Below are positions 18,679 to 27,521 of a stretch of DNA of 64,000 nt, piece by piece. Within the stretch, counting starts at the first letter, position 1; the number at the start of each line of letters is the position of its first letter. Below the pieces are notes generated by a model that worked only from the letters and a program-made list of their open reading frames with translations, made no database searches and was not told the origin of the DNA. The position numbers and the translations under genes are program-made. The stretch comes from an uncultured Cellulophaga sp. (GTDB lineage Bacteria; Bacteroidota; Bacteroidia; Flavobacteriales; Flavobacteriaceae), in contig CANLOV010000003.1 of assembly GCA_947492955.1 (NCBI GenBank), positions 186,001 through 250,000 on the forward strand. The letters are read 5' to 3'.

Positions 18679-19467
18679 TTGGATTTTTTAAATTTTCTAG
18701 ATTTTAAGGTTACCGATTTCTTAGACATCATTTTGGTGGCTGTATTGCTTTACTATGTATATAAACTAGTAAGAGGTACGGTTGCTATTAATATTTTTAT
18801 AGGTATTGTAATTGTATGGGGGTTCTGGAAACTTACAGAACTCTTAAATATGAAAATGATCAGTAGTATTGTTGGCGGTTTTATGCAAGTGGGTTTAATT
18901 GCTTTAATTATCGTTTTTCAGCAAGAGATTAGAAAATTCTTATTAATGGTTGGCTCTACTAATTTTGGTGCTAAACGCAATTTCTTACGTCATTTTAAAT
19001 TCTCTAGAGAAGAAGCTCTATCTACCAATATTAATGTAGATGCTATTTTATCTGCCTGCGAAAAAATGAGTTTATCTAAAACAGGAGCTATTTTAGTAAT
19101 TGAAAAGAATAACTCATTAGACTTTATAAAATCTACTGGGGATAAAATGAATATTGAAGTTACACAACCTATTCTTGAGAGTATTTTTTATAAAAATAGC
19201 CCCTTACACGATGGTGCCGCAGTAATACAAGATAATTACATAGTTGCTACACGTGTTATTTTACCTGTATCCAACGAGCGTACTATACCGTTACGCTTTG
19301 GACTTAGACATAGAGCTGCTGTTGGCATTACCGAAAAAACCGATGCTTTAGCTATTGTGGTCAGTGAAGAAACAGGTATGATTTCTTATATTAAAAACGG
19401 AGAATTTGTATTATACAAAGACCTTACCGAACTTTCTAGTGTTATTAAAGAAGATTTAAATTATTAA
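18679..19467 (+). CDS. cdaA: Diadenylate cyclase CdaA (c-di-AMP synthase)
   Basis: CdaA makes the second messenger c-di-AMP from two ATP at the membrane. The 262-residue protein has about three N-terminal membrane helices (residues 15-90) and a DAC domain with both catalytic motifs: DGA in SPLHDGAAVIQ (178-180) and RHR in GLRHRAAVG (210-212). The start is TTG at 18679 (MDFLNFLDF); no ATG exists in frame between the upstream stop and the first helix, and family members start here. It lies 41 nt after folP in the same direction. c-di-AMP commonly controls K+ uptake and osmotic balance. Confidence 0.93.
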   Translation: MDFLNFLDFKVTDFLDIILVAVLLYYVYKLVRGTVAINIFIGIVIVWGFWKLTELLNMKMISSIVGGFMQVGLIALIIVFQQEIRKFLLMVGSTNFGAKRNFLRHFKFSREEALSTNINVDAILSACEKMSLSKTGAILVIEKNNSLDFIKSTGDKMNIEVTQPILESIFYKNSPLHDGAAVIQDNYIVATRVILPVSNERTIPLRFGLRHRAAVGITEKTDALAIVVSEETGMISYIKNGEFVLYKDLTELSSVIKEDLNY

Positions 19468-19486
19468 ACTTAATAAAAAACGAATA

Positions 19487-20608
19487 ATGATTAAACTATT
19501 AAAAATTATTATTGTAACTATAATTTTTATAACTGGAGCTTTACTCCAAGCTCAAGAAATAAAACCAATAGAAGTAAAAAAAGTAATGAAAAAGGTTGCC
19601 GATTGGCAAATTAAGCACTTTAATGACACATATAGTGGCCGGAAAAAGCCTCATCATCCATTAGATTGGACAAATGGCGCATTATATGTTGGTATGGTTA
19701 AGTGGGCAGCAATGGCAAATGATGATACATATTACAATTGGCTGAAACAAATTGGAGAAAGCCATGAGTGGAAATTACACTATCGAAAATATTTTGCAGA
19801 TGATCATACTGTGGGGCAATTATATCTTGATTTATATCGAAAATATGGAGACAACAAGATGATTGAACCTACAAAAGAACAGTTTAATTTTATTATCCTA
19901 CACCCTGCAAAAACATCATTAAAATGGAAAACTCCATACCATCAAAATCGTTGGAACTGGTGTGATGCATTATTTATGTCACCCCCAGTTTGGGCAAAAC
20001 TTTATAAGATTACTGGAGAAAAAAAATATCTAGATTTTATGATGAGTGAATATAAAGCTACTACCGATTTTTTATATGATAAAAAAGAAAATTTGTATTA
20101 CCGTGATGAAAATTATATTGGAAAACTAGATAATGACACAAAAATTTTCTGGTCGCGCGGTAACGGCTGGGTATTTGCAGGACTATCCAATATAATGAAT
20201 GAACTAGACCCTAGTAGTAATAGTAAGGAGTACAAATATTTTTTAAAAATTTACAAAAAAATGGCAAAAAAACTACTTACAATCCAAACGCCTAAAGGTC
20301 ATTGGTCTATGAGTTTACTGGGGCAAGATTTTTACCCTACACCAGAAACAAGTGGTTCTTCTTTTTATATATATGGTTTAGCATGGGGGATAAACAAAGG
20401 AATACTAGATAAAAAAACTTATTCTCCCGCTGTTACAAAAGGATGGAATGCAATGGTTAGTCATATTACACAAGATGGCATGTTAGGGTATGTGCAACCT
20501 ATTGGAGCCGCTCCTGGAAAAGCTTGGGTTAACAAAACTGAGGTTTATGGTACAGGTGCCTTCTTATCCGCAGGCTCTGAAATTTACAAAATGTACAAAG
20601 GAAACTAA
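19487..20608 (+). CDS. GH88/GH105-family unsaturated uronyl hydrolase, secreted
   Basis: The 373-residue protein has a signal peptide (to about residue 22, LLQAQ) and an (alpha/alpha)6 barrel of the GH105 type. Motifs are KYFADDHTVGQLYLDLYRKY (95-120), WNWCDALFMSPPVWAKL with the likely catalytic Asp160, FWSRGNGWVFAGL and PTPETSGSSFYIYGLAWG. By family it removes the 4,5-unsaturated uronic acid left by a polysaccharide lyase, from rhamnogalacturonan or ulvan. It starts 19 nt after cdaA but is functionally unrelated to it, and it faces the broken beta-helix T9SS gene, with which it probably forms a small carbohydrate module. Confidence 0.88.
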   Translation: MIKLLKIIIVTIIFITGALLQAQEIKPIEVKKVMKKVADWQIKHFNDTYSGRKKPHHPLDWTNGALYVGMVKWAAMANDDTYYNWLKQIGESHEWKLHYRKYFADDHTVGQLYLDLYRKYGDNKMIEPTKEQFNFIILHPAKTSLKWKTPYHQNRWNWCDALFMSPPVWAKLYKITGEKKYLDFMMSEYKATTDFLYDKKENLYYRDENYIGKLDNDTKIFWSRGNGWVFAGLSNIMNELDPSSNSKEYKYFLKIYKKMAKKLLTIQTPKGHWSMSLLGQDFYPTPETSGSSFYIYGLAWGINKGILDKKTYSPAVTKGWNAMVSHITQDGMLGYVQPIGAAPGKAWVNKTEVYGTGAFLSAGSEIYKMYKGN

Positions 20609-20646
20609 ATCTATCTGACTACAAAAAAAACAAACCTTCTTTCTAA

Positions 20647-21054
20647 TTAATTTATTATAATTTTCTCTGCATATGTATTTTTTGCGGTGCTTATAGAAAT
20701 AATATATAGTCCTTTTGGTTGATTTGATAAGTTTATGCTATTATTTAGCATACCATCATCTTTGAAATAAATATTATCTTCTAATATTAATTTTCCACCT
20801 ATTGAAAATATTTTCAAAACTGCATTTGAAGATTTTATATTAATTCCTTTAATAAATATCTCCTCATTATTAGTACTTGGATTTGGAAAAATATTAAAAC
20901 CAATATCATTATTTAATGCACCAAAATTACTGTAATTATACACTTTTAAATTAACACTATTTAAAGAATCAAACCATCTTCTTCTAGCTGGTATATCTTG
21001 CAACAAAACATTATTCAATACTGGAGGGCCAATTGAGGGCCAATTGAGGGCCAA
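20647..21054 (-). CDS. 3' fragment: T9SS type A sorting domain of the broken beta-helix gene
   Basis: This 135-codon frame holds PPVLNNVLLQDIPARRRW, a short linker and the type A sorting domain (FNIFPNPS, ILKIFSIGGK-like strand, QPKGLYIISI, KIIIN). On its own it has no signal peptide, so it is not a sensible independent gene. It is in frame with the main part only if one 11-bp unit at 21024-21054 is removed. Confidence 0.6.
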   Translation of the reverse strand: MALNWPSIGPPVLNNVLLQDIPARRRWFDSLNSVNLKVYNYSNFGALNNDIGFNIFPNPSTNNEEIFIKGINIKSSNAVLKIFSIGGKLILEDNIYFKDDGMLNNSINLSNQPKGLYIISISTAKNTYAEKIIIN

Positions 21055-23459
21055 GATACTTCAGAATTTATATAAGGATTAAAAAAATCAGGCATATCAT
21101 TTAAATAATATGATATTTCAGGTAAATAATGATATCGTTTAACCTTGTTAAATTCATCAAAGATTTTATAAGTATAATTTGCAAACTCAAATGTACTTTC
21201 ATCACTATCATATACAAGAGCATTTTGATTACCTATTATATTAGCATTTTTCATATCCCTAACTTGTAGATGATTATAAAAAGTATAATTTCTAAAAAAA
21301 GTATTGAATGAACCATTTGGCCCCCAATATACATCTGCAACTATTCTATCTACCCTATTACCTTCAAATAAATTCGCGTAAGGATAGTAGCCATGTAAAT
21401 TTAAATCTCCGAGAGTATTACCTAACTGATCTGTTTGTTCCCTTGAATAATTATAAGCAAATACATTACGATTTGCACCATGAATAACAACAATTGAGTG
21501 ACGAAACTTTCTAAAGGCATTATTTTCAACTTTACAATGTATACTTCTACCCCCAATTGATACTCCATAGGCTCTACCACCACCTCCATAACCATATGCT
21601 TCATGAAAATAGCTGTTTCTAACTTCTATATATTCTGATTCACCTATACTTACACCTGTAGACAATACTTTTGAAATTTCTATATTATTTATCCAACAAT
21701 TTTTTGCTGTACTAATATTTATTAATGCTGAATCTACAGAGTCTTTATTTACATTTTCAAATTCATCACTATATCTTATTGAAAGATTCATTAGTCCAAT
21801 TTCTTTAATTGGTAAAAATTTATACACCTTAACCTTATTTGTCTCATCTTTAAACAATTTCCATGACAAACTAAAATCTTTTTTCAATTTATATGTGCTC
21901 CCAGAAACCAAATTAGCAGAAGTAATAAAACCAGTATATTCATTTGGCTGTACTGAATCTTTAGGTATATTAGGTTGATTATGCCATTTACCGTTAGTAA
22001 ATAATAACTCAACTAAATATTCTTTACCATCAGATATTCCTATTTTTTTGTTAAGAGTAATTTGATTTAACTCATTATTATAAAGAGTTAAATTTGGAGC
22101 TTCATCAGCACTTGGATACTTTCTACTTCCTGATATATTTATAAAATGATTTCTATCATCTGTAGAAGTTGAATCAATATTATAAACTAACTCCGTAAAT
22201 TCATTCGCATTTGATTCTGCCTTAGTTCCTTGACCTTGTAAAACTATATTTGAATGATTTGAAAAAACATTTAAAACTATTTTTTTATTAAAAATATAAC
22301 TTCCTGATTGAAATTTTACAACAATATGTTCATTAGGATAAATACTTTTTAAAGCTACTGCTTCATTTAATTTTGCTTCAAAATTTGAGTCATTTATATT
22401 TGGATTATCACTAGGAAGAGGCATCTCTACATAATGCAAAAATAAATTTGGAACCTTTGCACCTCCTCTATAACCAGCATTATGCCAATCTACAGTCCAA
22501 TTTGAAGGTATAATGTTTAAAAAATTCAGAGAAGAATGCAATTTATAATTTAATATATTCCCTATATTTTGGTAACTCCATACATTATCCACTTCGTCTG
22601 ATGCAATAAGATCATCTGTACCGTTACCATCAATATCTCCAAATAAGAGTTTTCTGTTATTTCCATCTGCAAAAGTATTTGTAATCTTATAGTGAAATCT
22701 TGCCCCATCAGATTCAAAAAGCCACAATCTTTTACCTTCAGTTGTATTTATTGAAAGTATAAGATCCACTAAATTATCTTTGCCTGAATTTGAATTCATA
22801 AAAGACACCTCTTTACCAGCATCAGAAATCAAATTTGTAAATGCCAAATAGTCAAACCTAGCTCCATTGGATTTAAATGTCCATATTCTCTTATCAGAAC
22901 CATAGTCTTGTGTTAATATTAAATCATCTTTACCATCTCCCGTGATATCGGCAAAATGTTCTTTACGAGTACTACCTGAAACAATTAAAGAATCTAACAA
23001 ATAAAAATCTCCATTATAACCATATGTACGAATATGTTTATTAGTACCTACGTTCTTAACAAGTATTAATTCTTTTTTTCCATCCCCATCTATGTCAGCA
23101 AAATACTCTTTAAATCCTGCAACATTGTTTAAAAGTGTATGACCAACATATTGCAATGTATCTGGCGCTACATTAAAAAACCAAATATTTTTATTACTTC
23201 CATCATCTAAGAATGTTGTAATATTAGCTCTATTATCTCCGTTTATATCAGCAACAGAATAAGAATCAAAACTATCACTGGAAACAAAATCAAATTCATT
23301 TAAATAATCAAACTTCCAAGTTTTATGACCAGAATAAAGTTGTTTTATTTTTAACACTCTTTCATTTTCAGTTGTAATAGAAAGAATATCAGCTTTCTTA
23401 TCTCCATTAATATCTTGAAAAAATAAATCTTGGGAATTTATACTATTAACACAAAGCAA
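21015..23459 (-). CDS. Main fragment: FG-GAP repeats and beta-helix domain of the broken gene
   Basis: This 814-codon frame begins at a TTG within what should be the signal peptide (LLCVNSINSQ) and ends prematurely at QLALQY just after SWPSIGP. It has repeated FADIDGDGKKELILVKN-type units and then a beta-helix region with WHNAGYRGGAKVP, VEVRNSYF-like turns and HGANRNVFAYNYSREQ. Without the sorting domain it could not be anchored by T9SS as designed. Confidence 0.65.
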   Translation of the reverse strand: MLCVNSINSQDLFFQDINGDKKADILSITTENERVLKIKQLYSGHKTWKFDYLNEFDFVSSDSFDSYSVADINGDNRANITTFLDDGSNKNIWFFNVAPDTLQYVGHTLLNNVAGFKEYFADIDGDGKKELILVKNVGTNKHIRTYGYNGDFYLLDSLIVSGSTRKEHFADITGDGKDDLILTQDYGSDKRIWTFKSNGARFDYLAFTNLISDAGKEVSFMNSNSGKDNLVDLILSINTTEGKRLWLFESDGARFHYKITNTFADGNNRKLLFGDIDGNGTDDLIASDEVDNVWSYQNIGNILNYKLHSSLNFLNIIPSNWTVDWHNAGYRGGAKVPNLFLHYVEMPLPSDNPNINDSNFEAKLNEAVALKSIYPNEHIVVKFQSGSYIFNKKIVLNVFSNHSNIVLQGQGTKAESNANEFTELVYNIDSTSTDDRNHFINISGSRKYPSADEAPNLTLYNNELNQITLNKKIGISDGKEYLVELLFTNGKWHNQPNIPKDSVQPNEYTGFITSANLVSGSTYKLKKDFSLSWKLFKDETNKVKVYKFLPIKEIGLMNLSIRYSDEFENVNKDSVDSALINISTAKNCWINNIEISKVLSTGVSIGESEYIEVRNSYFHEAYGYGGGGRAYGVSIGGRSIHCKVENNAFRKFRHSIVVIHGANRNVFAYNYSREQTDQLGNTLGDLNLHGYYPYANLFEGNRVDRIVADVYWGPNGSFNTFFRNYTFYNHLQVRDMKNANIIGNQNALVYDSDESTFEFANYTYKIFDEFNKVKRYHYLPEISYYLNDMPDFFNPYINSEVSWPSIGPQLALQY
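21024..21054. repeat. 11-bp tandem repeat causing a frameshift
   Basis: The unit gagggccaatt is present in two full copies plus 9 bases. A gain of one unit (11 = 2 mod 3) exactly explains the frame change between the beta-helix and the sorting domain. Two copies minus one restores a continuous reading. Confidence 0.9.
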
Positions 23460-23481
23460 GCTTAAAATTAAAATAAAGTAA

Positions 23482-23490
23482 TTTTTTTTT
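23482..23490. repeat. T9 homopolymer at the start of the broken T9SS gene
   Basis: Nine consecutive T (A9 in the mRNA sense) follow the ATG at 23491-23493. With nine the frame stops after about 15 codons; with eight it continues through a full signal peptide. Such tracts are prone both to strand slippage and to sequencing error. Confidence 0.85.
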
Positions 23491-23694
23491 CATTCATTGT
23501 AAGATTTAGAACAATATTCAGTACATATAACACTATAAAAATATCTCTTTTTTTTAAAACTATATAATAAACATTATTATCTTATGAAAGAAAAATCTAT
23601 TTATTTTACGAAACACCCTTTTATTTTCTAAAAAAAGTATTAAAACCGATATAGCATTCATATCTCTACTCTTTACTAAAGCCAATACAAACTC

Positions 23695-25464
23695 TTAAAC
23701 AGTAACTTCTTCAGATAAAAACTGAGCTTCGTACAAGTTTTTGTAATACCCACCTTTTTCTAGCAACTCTTTATGTGTCCCTGTTTCTATAATATGACCA
23801 GCATCCATCACTAAAATTTTATCTGCCTTGCGTATAGTTGCCAATCTATGAGCTATAATAATAGAAGTTCTTCCTTCTGTAATTTTATCTGTAGCTTTTT
23901 GTATTAATTGTTCCGAATAAGTATCTATAGAAGAAGTAGCTTCATCTAAAATTAAAATACTAGGATTACTAACATAAGCTCTTAAAAAAGCTATTAACTG
24001 TCGCTGTCCGCTAGAAAGCATAGCACCTCTTTCTTTTACATTATATAAATAACCTTTTGGCAAACTCTTAATAAAATCGTGTACACCAATTTCTTTTGCA
24101 GCAGCTTCTATATCCTCTATAGAAATAGACTCATTTTTTAAAGATATATTATTAGCAATAGTATCTGCAAACAAAAACACATCTTGTAAAACTACCGCTA
24201 TTTTAGAACGTAAAGACTCTAATTTATACTCCTTAATAGGAATAGCATCTATACAAATAGTCCCTGAGTTTATTTCATAAAATCGGTTTAACAAGTTAAT
24301 AATCGTAGATTTACCTGCGCCTGTTGCTCCTACAATTGCTACTGTTTCTCCTGCTTTAACATCAAAAGAAATACCATGTAATACTTCTTCCTTTTCTATG
24401 TATCCAAAATGTACTTTTTTAAACTGAATAGCTCCTTTTACTGTTTCCTTCCTTACAGTTCCATTATCTTCTATTTTGCTTTCCGTATTTAAAATTCCAA
24501 AAACTCGGTTCGCGGCTACCATTCCCATTTGCAACGTATTAAACTTATCTGCAATCTGGCGCAGTGGCCTAAACATAATCTCGGTAAACATAATAAATGC
24601 GAAAATAGTCCCAGATTGTTCCTTACTTAAACTATTTATATTTTGATACAAACCATACCATACTATTAAGCCTACAGAAATAGAAGATACAATTTCTGCT
24701 ACTGGAAAAAAGATAGAATTATACCATACTGTTTTTAACCATGCATTTTGGTGTTTTTCATTTATTTCTCTAAACTTTTCCTGCTCTATAGCCTCTCTAT
24801 TAAATAGCTGCACAATTCTCATTCCTGTTAAACGCTCTTGTACAAAAGAATTTAAATTAGAAACCTGAGTCCTTACTTCTATAAAAGCTACTTTCATGGC
24901 TTTCTGAAACAATCTAGTAGCATATAACAAAATAGGAAGTAAGGCAAAAACTATTAAGGATAGCTTCCAATTTATTATCACCATTACTACTGCTGCAGAA
25001 ATCATTTTTAGTAAATCTGCTACAATTACAAAAAAACCTTGACTAAAAATTTCTCCGATTCGTTGCATATCGGCTACAGTCCTGGTTACTAATACACCAA
25101 TAGAAGAATTATCAAAATATTTCATTCTAAACCCAACTACATGCTTAAAAAGCTGTACTCTAATATCCCTTATAACAGATTCTCCTAACCAATTAGCATA
25201 ATAATTAAATAGTAGCTGACTAATTACTTGCCCTAATAAAACTACCAACATTGCAATAGTGAAGAAAAGCAATTTATCTGCATTTACATTTGTAATGGCT
25301 TCATTTATAATTTTCCTAACAACTAAAGGGGTTAAAACCGCAAATACAGATATTAATATAGCTGCTAAAGCAACTCCATAAAAAGTAACTCTATATGGTT
25401 TTGTATACCCTACTAACCTTTTAAATAATTTAAAATCAAAAGCTTTCCCTGTTTCTTTATCCAT
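23695..25464 (-). CDS. ABC exporter, MsbA-like (fused permease and ATPase)
   Basis: The 589-residue half-transporter has a six-helix transmembrane domain (about residues 20-320) and a nucleotide-binding domain with Walker A AIVGATGAGKST, signature LSSGQRQL, Walker B ILILDEATSSID and the switch His in IIAHRLATI. The family exports lipids, lipid A precursors, peptides or drugs as a homodimer or heterodimer. The gene overlaps truA by 8 nt (its ATG lies inside the truA 3' end), so the two are cotranscribed. The cargo is not predictable; MsbA itself is possible but the sequence alone cannot separate it from multidrug relatives. Confidence 0.88.
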   Translation of the reverse strand: MDKETGKAFDFKLFKRLVGYTKPYRVTFYGVALAAILISVFAVLTPLVVRKIINEAITNVNADKLLFFTIAMLVVLLGQVISQLLFNYYANWLGESVIRDIRVQLFKHVVGFRMKYFDNSSIGVLVTRTVADMQRIGEIFSQGFFVIVADLLKMISAAVVMVIINWKLSLIVFALLPILLYATRLFQKAMKVAFIEVRTQVSNLNSFVQERLTGMRIVQLFNREAIEQEKFREINEKHQNAWLKTVWYNSIFFPVAEIVSSISVGLIVWYGLYQNINSLSKEQSGTIFAFIMFTEIMFRPLRQIADKFNTLQMGMVAANRVFGILNTESKIEDNGTVRKETVKGAIQFKKVHFGYIEKEEVLHGISFDVKAGETVAIVGATGAGKSTIINLLNRFYEINSGTICIDAIPIKEYKLESLRSKIAVVLQDVFLFADTIANNISLKNESISIEDIEAAAKEIGVHDFIKSLPKGYLYNVKERGAMLSSGQRQLIAFLRAYVSNPSILILDEATSSIDTYSEQLIQKATDKITEGRTSIIIAHRLATIRKADKILVMDAGHIIETGTHKELLEKGGYYKNLYEAQFLSEEVTV

Positions 25465-26209
25465 TATCTAACTTTATATGTGATGGGTATTCTATTTTAG
25501 TTAAATACAATCCTTTTGCTGGCACAGAAACCCCTGCCTTACTTCTATTTTTACTCTCTATTATTTTTTTAATATCATCTAAGACAGACTTACCAGAACC
25601 TACATCTAACAAAGTACCTACTATTGCACGTACCATATTACGTAAAAAACGGTTAGCTGTAATTGTAAAAACTAAAACATCATCTTTTACTTCCCATTCT
25701 GCTCTAGTTATGGTACACAAATAGGTGTGCACATCTGTATTGGATTTAGAAAAACATTCAAAATCTGTATATGATGTAATAATTTTTGCCGCTTCATTCA
25801 TTAAATTAATATCTAATGAATATTTTACTAAGTGAGTGTTACTAATATAAAATGGATTTTTATACGTAGTAACCCAATACTCGTAAGTACGAGATACAGC
25901 ATCAAAACGCGCATGAGCCTCATTAGAAACTTCAAAAATATTATCTACCGCAATATCTTCTGGTAAAAAAGCATTTACTCTATGTATTAAGTCTTTTTTA
26001 TTCTCAACTTCCTCAGCATCAAAATGCGCATACATCTGTTTAGCATGCACCCCTGTATCTGTTCTACCTGCCCCCATTAACACAATAGTTTCTCTAAGTA
26101 ATGTAGATAAACTTTTTTCTAAAACTTCTTGTACCGTAATAGCGTTAGGTTGTTTTTGCCAACCATGATAAGAAGTTCCAAAATATGAAAATGCAATAAA
26201 ATATCTCAA
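25457..26209 (-). CDS. truA: tRNA pseudouridine synthase A
   Basis: TruA converts U38-U40 of many tRNAs to pseudouridine. The 250-residue protein starts FIAFSYFGTSYHGWQKQP and holds the catalytic Asp in MGAGRTDTGVHAKQ, with RFLRNMVRAIVGTLLDVG near the C-terminus, all family signatures. The start is TTG (26207-26209, MRYFIAF); no ATG is available at this end. It is the first gene of a two-gene transcript with the ABC exporter, and a TATCTTTG box lies 25 nt upstream. Confidence 0.95.
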   Translation of the reverse strand: MRYFIAFSYFGTSYHGWQKQPNAITVQEVLEKSLSTLLRETIVLMGAGRTDTGVHAKQMYAHFDAEEVENKKDLIHRVNAFLPEDIAVDNIFEVSNEAHARFDAVSRTYEYWVTTYKNPFYISNTHLVKYSLDINLMNEAAKIITSYTDFECFSKSNTDVHTYLCTITRAEWEVKDDVLVFTITANRFLRNMVRAIVGTLLDVGSGKSVLDDIKKIIESKNRSKAGVSVPAKGLYLTKIEYPSHIKLDNG

Positions 26210-26234
26210 CCGAATATGCTATTTTTGTAAAACA

Positions 26235-26242
26235 CAAAGATA
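26235..26242 (-). promoter_or_regulatory. Candidate -7 box for truA and the ABC exporter
   Basis: The minus strand reads TATCTTTG, 25 nt before the truA start codon, in the short gap to the divergent phosphoesterase gene. A -33 TTG at 19 nt was not found. Confidence 0.42.
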
Positions 26243-26319
26243 CCTGTTTCTTTGGTATAGAAATTAAGAATAAAAAGTTAAAATACTTTAATTTTCACCG
26301 CACTACAACTTACTATTTC

Positions 26320-26814
26320 ATGACACGTATTTTGCTTCTTTCTGATACCCATAGCCATATTGATGATGCTATTTTAAAATACGCCAAACAGGCAGATGAA
26401 ATATGGCATGCTGGTGATATTGGAGTATTAAATGTAACCGACACTTTAAAAAAAATAAAACCCCTTAGAGCCGTTTACGGAAATATTGATGACCACAAAG
26501 CAAAGCTAGAATTCCCATTAGACAACAGGTTTATGTGCGAAGGTGTAGATGTTTGGATAACACATATTGGTGGGCATCCTAATAAATATTACACCCGTAT
26601 TCGTGATGATATTAAAAAAAATCCACCTAGATTATTCATCTCTGGTCATTCTCATATTCTAAAAGTTATGTGGGACAAAAAATTAAATTTGCTACATATG
26701 AATCCTGGCGCTTGCGGAAAACATGGCTTTCACCAAATGCGTACTATGCTCAGATTTACAATTGAAGGTAAAGAAATTAAAGATTTAGAGGTTATAGAGC
26801 TGGGAAAACGATAA
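26320..26814 (+). CDS. Metallophosphoesterase, YfcE/MJ0936-type phosphodiesterase
   Basis: The 164-residue protein has the metal-binding signature of the calcineurin-like superfamily in order: LLLSDTHSH (residues 5-13), HAGDIG (about 31-36), AVYGNIDDH (about 51-59), ITHIGGHP (about 80) and ISGHSH (about 108-113). This size and motif spacing fit small cytoplasmic phosphodiesterases that cleave cyclic nucleotides or phosphoesters; the natural substrate is unknown. It is divergent from truA and ends at a shared terminator. Confidence 0.9.
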   Translation: MTRILLLSDTHSHIDDAILKYAKQADEIWHAGDIGVLNVTDTLKKIKPLRAVYGNIDDHKAKLEFPLDNRFMCEGVDVWITHIGGHPNKYYTRIRDDIKKNPPRLFISGHSHILKVMWDKKLNLLHMNPGACGKHGFHQMRTMLRFTIEGKEIKDLEVIELGKR

Positions 26815-26849
26815 GTATATTTAACAAATATATCTATAACTTTAAAATA

Positions 26850-26875
26850 AAAACCCGGGAACAACCCCGGGTTTT
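26850..26875. terminator. Bidirectional terminator between phosphoesterase and DUF4293 genes
   Basis: A 10-bp stem aaaacccggg / cccgggtttt with a 6-nt loop is flanked by A and T runs. It serves both convergent genes. Confidence 0.85.
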
Positions 26876-26904
26876 AACGCACTAATACTACTAAGATGTT
26901 AGGT

Positions 26905-27315
26905 TTAACGCAAGCGATCTACAGATTTTACGAGATCTTCATCCTTTTTGATGGCCTTATTTGCCAACACTAAAAAAACGATAGAAATAACAGGAATAAA
27001 CATCCCAATACCCTTCTCAGAAATATTACTTTCTCCGGATATGTTTAGTGATCGATAAACGAAAAATCCTAGTAAAAAAACATTCAATATCATATTCAAT
27101 CTGTTAACCACAAATTGATTTTTTCTTTTTTTATATAGTACTACAGCAATTAATGCTAATAATACAGACGCATAATAAGCAACTAAAATCCATAATTGCT
27201 GACTTGCATATACTTCACCTTCTTCTGCATTAGACCACAAACTTACGAACAAAGGTAATACACCAGCCAGTAACATTACTATAAATAAATAAATTGTTTG
27301 TATTCTTTGAATCAT
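26905..27315 (-). CDS. DUF4293 family membrane protein
   Basis: The 136-residue protein starts MIQRIQTIYLFIVMLLAG and has four membrane helices with short loops, the DUF4293 layout. The family is confined largely to Bacteroidota and has no assigned role. It is divergent from rho, with a 206-nt gap, a pairing I associate with flavobacterial genomes; any link with termination is speculative. The tail is charged (KKDEDLVKSVDRLR). Confidence 0.88.
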   Translation of the reverse strand: MIQRIQTIYLFIVMLLAGVLPLFVSLWSNAEEGEVYASQQLWILVAYYASVLLALIAVVLYKKRKNQFVVNRLNMILNVFLLGFFVYRSLNISGESNISEKGIGMFIPVISIVFLVLANKAIKKDEDLVKSVDRLR

Positions 27316-27521
27316 TATTTAATGTGAAATTTTATTAAAGACAAAAATAAGTGTCTTTTTTATAAATTCCCTTTAAATATTAAAAATAATTTGTATTATT
27401 GTAATATATAATTATTGTATAGCTTACCATTTACAGGACATCGATCCTAAAAATTACCCAAGTTAATAACATACATACTTCATAAAATACAATACCATAA
27501 GTATAATTTATTCTACATTTA

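Larger units (their letters stand above)
20647..23493 (-). pseudogene. FG-GAP / right-handed beta-helix protein with T9SS type A sorting domain, frame broken twice
   Basis: Two overlapping minus-strand frames are parts of one gene. The 5' lesion: ATG 23491-23493 is followed by nine A (T9 on plus, 23482-23490); with eight, the product would begin MKKNYFILILSLLCVNSINS, a perfect signal peptide. The 3' lesion: 2.8 copies of an 11-bp unit (21024-21054) shift the frame after SWPSIGP; removing one unit gives SWPSIGPPVLNNV and runs on to the end. Repaired, it would be 944 residues: signal, five or more FG-GAP/VCBS-type repeats (DINGDxxxD pattern, about 20-310), a parallel beta-helix domain resembling pectate-lyase folds (about 330-800), and a T9SS type A C-terminal domain (FNIFPNPS to KIIIN). 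It could be a polysaccharide lyase or glycan-binding surface protein. Whether it is a pseudogene, a phase-variable gene or an assembly error cannot be decided here. Confidence 0.8.

Noticed and set aside
19487-23493. A polysaccharide utilisation locus
   Set aside because: No SusC/SusD pair, no sensor-regulator and no further carbohydrate enzymes are adjacent; two genes do not make a PUL.
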